Below are positions 54,769 through 64,000 of a DNA stretch of 64,000 bases, piece after piece. Origin of the DNA: Micractinium sp. NFX-FRZ (taxonomy: Eukaryota > Chlorophyta > Trebouxiophyceae > Chlorellales > Chlorellaceae). The position numbers and the translations under genes are program-made. Numbering within the stretch: the stretch's first letter is position 1; each line of letters opens with the position of its first letter. The notes under the pieces were generated by a model, which saw only the letters and a list, made by a program, of their open reading frames with translations, searched no databases and was not told where the DNA came from. The DNA lies in the NCBI GenBank assembly GCA_029339195.1, contig JAPTJF010000306.1, positions 1-64,000 on the forward strand, read 5' to 3'.

Positions 54769-56844
54769 TCACTTCCCGCCGCCCGCCGCCGCTGCTGCCG
54801 CTGCCGCCAGCTCCGTGCGCGGGGGCAGCTCTCCCACCCGGTCAAACACGCCCTCCAGCTTGGGCGGCACCCCCGCGGGGCGCGGCAGCAGCCGCCCCTT
54901 GGTTGCAAACCAGTCGGGCCGCAGCAGCGCCCGCAGGCCCAGCTGGTTGTAGTACACAGTGGTCACGCTGCCGCCCGCCTTCTCAATCGCTGACTTGGCG
55001 CTCTCAGACACCTTGCTGACCTGCACAGGGGCACAGGCAGGCAGGCGATGAGAGGCGACGGGAAGGGAGAATGGAGGGTGGGCGAGGGCCGCTGGGGGGC
55101 AGCAGGGTGCAGTGGAAGGCAATGGGTGGAGCCAGGGGCAGGGGCTTTGCCGGACTGCGGAATGTGGGCAAAAGAGAAGTACAAGCATGTGGGCAGTGCC
55201 TGAGCACCCTGGTGCAACGGTGCCGCCGGCTCATCTCCGCCAGCACCCTCCGTCCGCTGCACACCTGCACCACCTGCCAGCCATCCCCTGCAGCACCCGC
55301 ATGCTTCCCTGCCCTCCCTGGCCGCCCCCCCTACGCTCGTGAAGGGGCACCTGCTGCCTTGTTTGACTTTGCATATCCCGTCCAAAAAGTGTCTACAGAG
55401 CCACTCTTGGCCCCTCCCAGCCCACCTGCAGGTGAATCGGCGTCTTGAACCTGCCGGCTCCATCCCCCAGCAGCTTCACGCCCCACCCCATCTTGCGCCC
55501 CACGCAGTTGCTGTCCCGCAGGTCCTGCAAGCGGCGGGGGAGGGCGTTAAGGGGGAGGGGTGAGGATACGGGGGGGATGCAGAGAGCAAGGAGGTACACC
55601 ACAACGCTGCCAAGCTGCTAATGCCCGGCAGCTCCTGCTGCCAAGGGAGCCGCAACAAAGGGCGCATGAGGTGCGAGTAGGCAACCTTGTAGAAACGGTG
55701 GTCGAGGTTCAGGAAACCAAAGCCTGGCCAGCCCCAGAGCCGCTTGCGTGCACCAGTGCCTCCACGTCAACCTGAGCTCCTGACGCACATACTGCAGTAC
55801 CGCCGATAGCGGCAAGCATCCCAACCAGGCTGCCCCCTGCCCATGTACGCTCGTGTAAGAGGTTCACAGTCAACTGGTAGTGCCCACCTTCATCGTGATG
55901 ACTCGGTCCGTGGGCAGCCGCCCCTGCTGGATCCACTGCTGCAGCGTCAACAGGTTCAGCGGCCTGCACAACAGCGGGCAGGCCATCGGCGCTGCGTCAT
56001 GTGATGGCGAGCAGGAGGCTGGCAGGGGCATGCACAAACCGCGGTGCCGGCAGAAACTGGCAGCAACTAAACAGACAGGAGCAAGCAAGCACCGTTGAAG
56101 AGGGACGACTGTCCCAAGGACGGCCAGTTCACAGCACATGTCCTCGCCCACCCATGGCTCGCGCCTACGGGTGGCAGCCAGGCGCAGCAGTGCACAGGGA
56201 GCTTGCAGGCTGTGGACGCTGTGCAGCTGCTCCGGTCCAACAGCTGCTACGCCATCAGCCCATGCGCACCTGTACCAGCGAGCGTGTGGGTTATGGAAAC
56301 CTCGCCGCGGCACGCGCAGCCGCAGCGGCGTCTGCCCGCCCTCAAATCCCAGCCGCGGGCTGCGCCCCGCCCGCGCCTTCTGGCCCTTGTGGCCGCGCCC
56401 AGAGGTCTTGCCCAGGCCTGAGCCAATGCCGCGGCCCACCCGCTTGGGCTGCAGCAGCACAGCAAGAAAGGGCAGACCAAAGTCAAGGTCGGGGCAGAGC
56501 GGTGCCGCCTGCCGCCGCTCCCGCCCGGCCCCTGCCAACCCTTGGCTCCAAGGCCTGTGCGCCGCTGAATGCAAGCATCCATATTCAGCACTCACGTAGT
56601 GCGTCGCGCCGGGGTTGTCTGAGAGGGTGTTCAGCGCGATAAACTCCCGCTCGGGCGCCTGCCGGAGCGGCATGGTGGACAGCCATCTGCCGAGCACGGC
56701 TCGTCTGACGCCCGCTAAACTGCTGCCAAGGCTGCTGCTGCTGCTGGGGACCGCCTCGGCCAGCGCTGCCGCAGCACCCAAGCTGCCCGACGTGCTGGCG
56801 CTCCGCCAGGCTGCAGCTAGGCACAGCAGTCGTTGGCGCAACAT
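54769..56844 (-). CDS. MRPL15: Ribosomal protein uL15, mitochondrial type
   Basis: Five minus-strand exons: 56844-56596, 56448-56270, 55963-55888, 55524-55426 and 55020-54769, giving 284 residues. uL15 signature: [20 protein letters not shown] near the N-terminal tail (the G-R-G-x-G-x-G-K-T-x-G-x-G-x-K-G motif), [33 protein letters not shown], then [22 protein letters not shown] and a C-terminal extension with RTELAA. The first about 70 residues are Arg/Ala/Ser-rich ([18 protein letters not shown]), typical of a mitochondrial presequence, and DNPGATHY precedes the signature as in mitochondrial L15. It binds 23S-type rRNA in the large subunit. An in-frame Met 11 codons earlier (56877) is an alternative start. 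Divergent from the PITH gene. Confidence 0.93.
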
Positions 56845-57015
56845 TCTGATGTACACGACAGCGGCGCCCACGGCCATGCATGAAGTGCGAAGGCGTGGTT
56901 TGCATGCTATGCTTGTTTTCGAGCGTTTGGGGCCAGGTTTCCAGCTTCTGCTGCTGTCTTGCGATCCTTTGGATACACCTGAAGCTCAGCACAGATCACA
57001 GTAGGACGTGAAGTG
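56845..57015. promoter_or_regulatory. Divergent promoter uL15 / PITH protein
   Basis: 171 bp between start codons; locally less GC-rich, with tttgcatgctatgcttg at about 56898-56915. No clear TATA. If the upstream Met of uL15 is used the spacer shrinks to 138 bp. Confidence 0.5.
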
Positions 57016-59554
57016 ATGGCGGGAGCCGATTTGCAGGAGCTGGTGGAGTGGCGAGAGGTCGAGTGCTTGAATCAGAAGCCCGAGCACGCGATCGGCAACG
57101 CGCTGAAGCAGGCGAGCGGTCACTGCTGACCCCTGCCGCTGCCGCCACCCGCCGCCTCCCGCCACCTGCCAGCACTGCAGCAAAAGCCAGGCCGCCCCTG
57201 CTGCTCCTGCTCCTGCCTGTGCTGACGCGTTCATCTTAGCCTGCTTGCATCTGCAGGGCTACCGGGAGGATGATGGGCTCTACCTGGAGAGCGACACAGA
57301 CGAGCAGCTGCTGTAAGTGGCCCGCGCCTTGCACCCTGCCCTGCCTTGCTGTTGCCGTGGGTGGCAGTGTGTGCGGAGTCGCTTCATGCCGCACCCAACG
57401 TACAAGGGTACAATGTGCCTGTGCTCCTCACCCACTGCCCTGCAGCATTCACATCCCATTCAACACGGCCTGCAAGCTGAACGGCCTCATCATCAAGTCA
57501 ACCAAGAGCACAGACCAGGTGGGTGCTGTGGCTCCAGTCACTCTTTGTTACTTCAGTGCTCACTTTGTCACATGGCTGCTGTGGGCAAGGGGCAGAGCGC
57601 GAAGATTGTGTGCGGGGTGCTGCCAGAGAGGTGCCCGCGTTGGTTTGGAACAAGTCAAGAACACGGGATCATGTTGGTGCTTCGGAAGGTTGGGTGCTGT
57701 GACCAACTGCGGTCAGGTGGGTGCTAGGTGCTGCTGTCCGGCGGATGCTGTGGCCAGCAAGTGCTGGCGCGAATTGGGCGAGTGTGTGTCAGCAGAGCCA
57801 TTGTGCTGTGAAAGGATGACACCAGTGGGGTGGGCTGCCTTTGCTGGTGTGCGCCCGCAAGGTTGTTGAAGGAGGACGGGCGTGCGCACTGTGCGCCGGT
57901 ATGTGTTGAATGCGACTCGTGGAGTGCTGTTACCAGGTGTTGACAGCTTGCACTAATGATGCTCCTCTGTTCACCTGGGTGCAGGCGCCCAAGCGGGTCA
58001 AGCTGTTTGTCAACCGGCCCACCATTGGGTTCAGCGAGGCGGCAGACACGCCAGGCGTGCAGGTGTGTGTTTGTGTAGCGCGTGACGCGCGAGAGGGGTG
58101 CCCAGGGTGGGCAGCGTGGCAGGCCCAGTGTGCGCTGGGGAGGCAGCTGGTGGGAGCAGACATGCCAGGCGTGCTGCCCGCTGGTGGGAGCAGACATGCC
58201 AGGCGTGCTGGGGCAGCACACCTGGCATGCAGAGTCTGCAGTTTGGCGTGGTGCTCCGTAAGGTGTGCTGGGCGCGCTGGCCGGTGCGGGCAGTGCGCTG
58301 CTTTAGCTGCTGCCTCTAGCAGGGGCCTCTAGCAGCTGCAGCGATGAAGACCGTTTGTCAGACCCTGCATCTGTGCATGCCCTCCCCAGCCCTCGTTCCC
58401 TCTTTTGCACGCACCCCTCTCCCCTGGCAGGAGTTTGAGCTCCCGGAGGGGCTTTCTCCAGCGCATTATGCACATCTGATGTACGTGCTTTCCTTCCCAC
58501 CATGCACTGTCACTTGCAGGAGTTTGACCTCACAGAAGAGGACCTCCAAGGCGGCCAGCTGCAGCTCAAGTGAGGGAGGGGGAGGGGCCTGCAGGGCACG
58601 CTGTTGGGCCGGGGGGCCGTTGCGGCCTGGTAGCGAGGGGGCAGTGGAAGAGGTGAAGTGGCGCCTGTAGTGGGGGTGCCGTCTGTCAGCTGGACGGCCC
58701 ACCTGAAAGCCTTCAGCGCCTGGCAACAACCCAGCCCAGCGCTGCACGGGCCCGCCTGCCCTGCCCTGACGCACGCTGCACCCCACATGGCACCCCCTCC
58801 ACCCCCTGCAGGCTAGTCAAGTTTACAAAGGTGAGCCAGGGTGCCATGCCCTTGTTTGGTGTCCCGCCCTACCCGGCTGCCCCGCCCTTCTCTCCGGTGT
58901 CTCCCCTGTGTGCGCACTCGTCTCGATTGCCACGCCATGCTGCGCCGTGCCATGCTGCGTCGTGCCATGCTGCGCCAACGTCACATCAGGCCGGGCTCTG
59001 CCCACGCCACGTGCCATTGCTGTGTCCCCTACCCACCGCCCTTCCTCCCCGTGCACAGGTCAACGTGCTCACGATTTTCATCGAGAGCAACCAGGGGGAC
59101 GAGGACACAACCATTGTGCAGAAGCTGGCTGTGTTTGGCTCGGGTGGGTGGAACGAGCAGCGCACATGCACACCCTTGTGTGACAGCAGGGCCTGCTCGT
59201 GTTTGGCCTGGGGTCGGTCTGCTGGCCTGCGCCATCATGTCAGGAGCGGGGTGTGCCACGTGCGCCTGCCCTTCGGCATGCCGCCCTGCCGCCCTGCCAG
59301 GACGTCAGGGCTGCAATGCGTAGCTCACTCTTCTTGGCAGCTCCTGTGGCTCCGTTGCCATCACGCCCGCAGGCAGAGGCACCTTGCGCCCGTCCAGCTG
59401 GGGTTGCCCACCTGTCCCGGCCCTGCGCCCTGCAGGCCTCGTTGCCTCGTTGCCTCATCTAAGTGAATTGAATGCTCGTGTCTTTCCTTGCCGTGCAGGC
59501 GGCGACTCGTTCAATGTGGCGGAGATCAAGGATGTGTCCAAGGAGGAGAAGTGA
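57016..59554 (+). CDS. PITH-domain protein (proteasome-interacting thioredoxin-like C-terminal domain)
   Basis: Eight exons: 57016-57111, 57257-57312, 57446-57518, 57985-58062, 58520-58569, 58812-58830, 59059-59143 and 59499-59554, giving 170 residues. The whole protein is a PITH domain matching the C-terminal half of human TXNL1: VECLNQKPEHAIGNAL (CLNESDEHGFDNCL), LYLESDTDEQLLIHIPF (FLESDCDEQLLITVAF), PKRVKLFVNRP (PKYVKIFINLP), EFDLTEEDL, LVKFTKVNVLTIFIESNQGDEDTT (YVKFQNVNSVTIFVQSNQGEEETT). PITH mediates binding to the 26S proteasome base. The thioredoxin domain of TXNL1 is absent, so this is a PITHD1-like stand-alone form. Intron 1 is GC-AG (CAG|GCGAGC). Exon 6 has only 19 nt. Introns 4 and upstream of exon 5 contain exon-end copies. 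Confidence 0.93.
58155..58213 (+). repeat. Two echoes of PITH exon 4 end
   Basis: gcagacatgccaggcgtgct occurs twice (about 58157-58181 and 58190-58213), copying the exon 4 end gcagacacgccaggcgtgca at 58042-58062. The donor is lost in both. Confidence 0.82.
58421..58450 (+). repeat. Upstream echo of PITH exon 5 start
   Basis: ggcaggagtttgagctcccg copies the exon 5 start TGCAG|GAGTTTGACCTCAC at 58515, 90 bp upstream. It keeps CAG| and an open EFEL frame, so it is a plausible alternative acceptor. Confidence 0.85.
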
Positions 59555-60332
59555 AGGCGGAGACTGCTGTAAAGATTAGACTTCTTTGAAGCTCGCCGCA
59601 TGGCAGGGCGGATGGTCACAATACTGTATCTGGGATACTGTCTTGTCTGCAGCTGCTCGGATCACGTGGCACGACAATGAAAGTGTAACGCAGGCAAACG
59701 TGGGGATGAGAAGTGCCAGGCTGGGACCTGGAAGAGTCGGGGTGCTGCTGCCACCTGGGGCAGCGCTGGTTCATCGCTCCTTGGCCGCATGGCTTAGTTT
59801 TACGCCACTGGCATGTCAGTGTCAGCCTGTACCGCTAGTTATACGGTAATGACATGGCCTGCAGCACCCGTGCAAGTTCATCCAAGGCGGATGCGTCCAG
59901 GCTCGTGCCCTTGAAGCGCAGGCCAGCGGTCAAGTGTGCGCATTTGGCAAGGCCTCTCATGGGGTTGGATGTATTTAAATTCACTAAGCATGCTATCTTA
60001 CGTTTTTCATGAGGGTGGCGGAACACACAGGGCGGTGCGTGCTCCTTGCCTGGGTGGTGTGGGCACATCTGCCAGGCGGTGGCAGCGGCAGGAAGTTGAA
60101 AAGGCACCTGAGGTCACCTTGCACATTCCACATTCCACCACATGGATCATCATGTCACGCGGTGCGTTCGCTTCTGGAGTACCATTCCAAGAGATTCAGT
60201 TCCTCTTTCCATCCAGGGTTGAAGGATGCCAGGCTATACCGCGGGCACGGCGGGCACAGTTCCAGCTTTCCTCCCGCCGACAGGCCTGTGCTTGACCTGT
60301 AGGGACATCACACCTCAACTGACAATTCCACC
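59555..60332. other. Intergenic region
   Basis: PITH 3' UTR and promoter of the MYND gene. A minus-strand frame at 59835-60107 ends LDELARVLQAMSLPYN and looks mildly protein-like, but no neighbouring exon supports it. Confidence 0.4.
59568..59572 (+). terminator. TGTAA poly(A) signal, PITH gene
   Basis: TGTAA only 14 nt after the stop codon, which implies a very short 3' UTR if used. Confidence 0.5.
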
Positions 60333-63300
60333 ATGGCGACCCTGCGAGATGTTGACGAGGCCCTAGGCCGCATGCTTCTGCTGGTCCGCACCTCGCCCTC
60401 TGCCACAGCGGTGGAGGCGGCCAGGTTGGTCACCGACCTCTCGCATGTCGGCGCACACCTCATAGAACGCACTCTCACGGCCATTTACGGGCGGGACGAC
60501 CGAGGTGACCCGGCCTTGAGGCAGCGGCTGACGCGGTGAGAGCCTGCGGCTTTGTTGTAAACACTCTACCCAGCGCTGCACGGGCCAGGGGCCCCAGGGT
60601 GCACAGAGGGCAGCTGAGGCCCGCAGCCGACTCCCCTCGTTTCTGCAGGAACCTGGCGGCAGCGTGCGGCGCCGTGCCTGCCTTGGAGGAGCGAATGCGT
60701 AATGTTTTGGATGCCGGCACCGGCAATGCAGTCGGCGCATCGCTGTGCACGACAGTCAGCTACCTGCTGAGCGCTGGCTGCATCTGCACGCGGCAGCTGG
60801 AGCTGCCGCTGACTCTGCTGCCGCCGCTGACCGACGCAGCTGCGGCCCTGCTGGCTGGTCACGGGCGCCGCTTTCTAGAGCTGGCTCAGAGGCCGGAGAC
60901 GCGTGCCCAGCTGCGGCGGCAGTTGCATCCGTACCCCGGCGCAGCACGGATAGCTGGATCTCAGATGGAGGCCCTCCAAGAGTATGTTACGACGCTGCGC
61001 CACCCGCGCTTCTCCCCCGCCGGCGCTGTCTCCCGCGTCCTTGACAGCGCCGCCACCCCACACCGCCTGCTGCCCTGGCTGGCAGCCCTAGTCGGCCTGC
61101 TGCTGGCTGCAGCCGACGACCCTGAAGGTATTGCAGGGGGGCGGTACCACTTGCTTTGCTTGCCTGCGCAGCTCACCTTGCCTGCACTGTCAACCGTCAT
61201 CCTCGCCGTCCCACCGGCCTCTGCCAGAGTTGAGTATGCTTTCCGCCTCGCCCGCTGCTGTGCTGCAGAGGAGGTGGGGTGGGACACGCACCGCATCCTG
61301 GCGCGCCTCCTGGAGCAGCTCCTCCTGGTGCCGCAGTTCACCCCGCTACAACAGGCGCTCAGCGGAGACGTTGGCCTGCAGCAGCGGCTGGCAGCCATGC
61401 TGTTCAGCAGCCTGCAATTGGCAGCCTACGGCCCCAGCTCTGTTACACATGCAGCGCGGCAGCTGCAGACGTATGCAGGTGTTCAGCCAATGAAGGATTT
61501 GTTATGTTTTGACAGCCTGCTCACAGTGCTGGCGGCTCCCTGCCTGGCGGCAGGCCTGCAGCAACAGCTTGCGGTAGATGGCGGCGTAGCAGTGGTTGAG
61601 GCGGCCGCGCGTGTGTGCCTGCAGCTGCCGGCACCTGTGTTGGCAGCAGCACAGCAGCCAGCTGACTCCCGCTTTTGGGAGCGCCACATTGCAGCGCACC
61701 GCATGTGCAGCACCCTTGTACAGTGCGCGTGCCGACCTGCGTGGCAGGGCAGCCAGGCGGCGGGGCAGCCGCCGCCGGAAGCTGTGCAGCAGGTGGCAGC
61801 GGTGGCGCTGCGCCTGGTGCCGTACTCTGCGGCTGTCGTGGCCGGCGCCAGGTCGGACGAAGCACGCCCCTACCTGCAGCACATGCAGTCCGCACGCTCC
61901 TTTCAGCGGCAGGAATCAGGGCTCCTGTCAGTAGCCTTTGATGCCGTGTGGCTGCTGCTGGCCACAGACCTAGCAGCGGCGATCAACGGCGCTGAAGAGG
62001 TGGAGCAGTGGTGTGATGCAGCAGCGGCGGCGCTCGCGCTGCTGCCGGTGCCGATGGAGCTCGCGGTGGAGATGCGGCGCGCACCGCTGCCAGCGGGGCT
62101 GCCTGAGGCAGCACTGCAGCCCATCGCAGAGGGGCTGGCCCAACGCTGCATTTGGGTGTGGGCTCACGCCGCTCGCCTCGTGGATCGCTACATTGCGGCA
62201 TGTGTTGCGGGAGCAGGCAGCAGCCGGGAGCACCTGGAAGGGCCGGCACTGGCTCTGTGCCAGCTGCACGCACGCTCCTGCCGCCTGGTGCACTTTGTAC
62301 TGGGCCTGCCGCCCGGCTCGGAGCTGCTGCAAGTGCTGGAGCCGGCCCTCCTGGCTGGCTGGACAGTGCTGCAGGACCGTTTGGGGCGCGCATTCATGGC
62401 GGCGCACTCGCTGCTTGCGTGGGAGCAAGCCGCGGGGGGCGATGATGCGGATGTCACGTAAGCACCCGTGCCTGTGCTAGTGGACACTGCCCTCTTTCTT
62501 GTGTGTGCCCGCTGTTCCTTCTTGCAGGCAGGCAGGCAGCTTCTGACCACCGGCTGATGCTCGATTTCAAGGCGCTGCATGCAGGTGCAGGCAGCGGGCG
62601 CTGTGTGCCGCTCACCTCGAAGCGCTTGCTGCCCTGAGGCCCAGGGCCGGCGCTCCCGCCCTCTCCGGCGCTCCCGCCCTCTCCCAGCCAGACGACGGTT
62701 TGGCGCTCATGCCTGCCCTGCTGGCGGCTGCGTGCGCCCCACAGCTCGCGCTTGCAGCCCCCGGCTTCAGAGCGCTGCTCATGGGCCCGGTGCGGGGTAT
62801 GCTGCTGCCACAGGTGATTCTGCTGTCAATTACGCGCTGGGTAAACGAGTTCAGCATAAGCGGCTCTGGATGCCCTGCCTCTCAAGGAGTGTGGGCCGGA
62901 GCCAGCAGGTGGCCACCTTGGTGCAGCCCGAGGCCACCGGCGGCACAGCAGACGCAGGGTTCTTGAAAAGGCAGCTGCCTTGGCTCTGTGCGCCGGACCT
63001 CCTTGTGCAGAGAGGCGCCGCCGCTCTCGACGGCATGCGCTGCACTCTGCTGGTGCAACTCGCCAAAATGTGCACCGCCACGTGCTGCTCGCCGCACCTC
63101 AACGTCGAGGTGGTGCACAGCGGGCTGTGGGGCGACTTGGCACGGGCCACCAGCGAGTCGTCTTCTGGCGCAGCCGAGGTGAGTGGCGCTAAGCCTTGCC
63201 CTGTGAGCCCGCCCTAGTTTAAAAGCTTCAGCTTGGCGCAGCCCCTTCTCAAGCGCATCAACAGCTTGCTGCCTGGCATCCACTCGAGTGCAGTGTTGCC

Positions 63301-64000
63301 CATCTGCCATGCTGCAGACTCGAGTGGTCGCAACAAGTGTGCGCATCTCTCTGCAAGCCCTCGCTCGGGTGAGGGCCCAGGCCTGAGCCTGCATGCACGC
63401 ATGCTGCTGATTGAGGCGCCGTTATAAAGTGCGTGCAATTCCTCATCATACACGGTGCACTCCAGCGGAGCCGATGGCTTGCCCGCGATTGCTAAGAGTC
63501 GCACTGTGCTCCAGCTGCAGGACGCCAGCCGCCTTGCTGAAGGGGCGGACCCGCCCTCTCGCATACTGCAAGCTGCCACCCTGCTCAGCGAAGAGCTGGA
63601 TTCTGTAGAGGCGGGCACCGAAGCCACCCTGGAGGGAGAGCTGGGTGCTGCTGCGGCGGCAGGCACGGGGGGCACACCTGGTGCAGAGCTGGTGCTGCAG
63701 GCCCTGCAGGAGCGCTGCCTGCCGCTGGCCACACGGCTAGCAGAGGAGCTGCAGGCCTGGCTGCAGATGCCGCCGCAGCGGGAGGCGGCACAGCAAGAGC
63801 TCGCTCAGGCAGCAGCCACGCTGCGCTGTGCCTACCTGCGCTGTGCCAACGTGGGAGGGCAGAGCCGGGGCCACCTGTGCAAGGGCTGCCACACGGTGCG
63901 CTACTGCGGCACCGCCTGCTCGCACGCCGACTGGCGGGCGGGGCACAAGCAGGTGTGCCGCACGCTTGCGGCAGCGCGAGCCGAGCGACAGGATGGGGCA
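60333..64000 (+). CDS. MYND zinc-finger protein (runs off the window)
   Basis: Exons 60333-60535, 60649-61127, 61230-62457, a short tentative 62532-62584, then 62688-62813, 62909-63178 and 63497 to the edge. The joins around 62458-62688 do not fully close in phase and are tentative. The body (over 600 residues) is Leu/Ala-rich and helical with no named domain. The C-terminal part contains a MYND-type zinc finger: CAYLRC, then CKGCHTVRYCGTAC, then HADWRAGHKQVC, i.e. the C-x2-C, YC-x3-C and H-x3-C ligand spacing of MYND fingers. MYND domains bind Pro-rich peptides in regulatory proteins; green algae have many such genes. The stop is outside the window. Confidence 0.82.

Noticed and set aside
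59835..60107. 90-residue minus-strand frame ending in MSLPYN
   Set aside because: No second exon, family motif or poly(A) signal; kept only as a note in the intergenic entry.
61479..61515. Possible 37-bp intron (GTGTTC...ACAG) in the MYND gene
   Set aside because: Removing 37 bp would break the frame, while reading through is open and protein-like.

Overview
The window is nuclear DNA of a green alga, most likely a trebouxiophyte of the Chlorella group. Evidence: very high GC, gene-dense layout with many short introns (nearly every gene has 5-16 exons with GT-AG and a noticeable share of GC-AG borders), G/C-ending codons, the chlorophyte poly(A) signal TGTAA downstream of several stops, and interstitial plant-type telomere motifs (CCCTAAA). 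No prokaryotic operon, virus, transposon or CRISPR structure was found. Gene structures below were built by reading exon by exon, requiring splice borders and codon phase to close. For the main genes the summed exon length is an exact multiple of three.

Layout. 0-1.2 kb: tail of an EF1A/EFL-like translation factor (+) and an FMC1-like mitochondrial assembly factor (-). 1.4-4.2 kb: taspase 1 (+). 5.0-12.7 kb: a poorly interpretable block with a minus-strand gene of unknown family, a plus-strand SAND-domain gene, a small membrane-protein gene and another unknown minus gene. Several of these need single-base frame corrections to read through. 12.8-20.2 kb: tandem WrbA-type NAD(P)H:quinone oxidoreductases. 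21.9-24.6 kb: a small protein made of a degenerate class III nucleotidyl-cyclase homology domain. 27.1-34.5 kb: COG2, a Golgi tethering subunit (-, 16 exons), sharing a 318-bp divergent promoter with a FAM185A/DUF4097-like gene (34.8-37.7 kb, +). 38.6-43.6 kb: a Gln/Ala-rich RGG-box nuclear-type protein (+). 44.6-50.9 kb: platelet-activating-factor acetylhydrolase-type lipase (+), tail-to-tail with a BTB/POZ protein (51.2-54.0 kb, -). 54.8-56.8 kb: mitochondrial-type ribosomal protein uL15 (-), head-to-head with a PITH-domain protein (57.0-59.6 kb, +). 60.3 kb to the edge: a MYND zinc-finger protein (+, incomplete).

The genes are unrelated housekeeping functions (mitochondrial assembly and translation, Golgi trafficking, redox, lipid hydrolysis, proteostasis). 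They do not form a pathway. The most unusual property is structural: again and again a 25-120 bp segment straddling an exon-intron border reappears, diverged, inside the neighbouring intron, often still carrying its AG|GT or CAG|. These 'splice-junction echoes' occur in at least six genes here and suggest recurrent local tandem duplication across splice sites.
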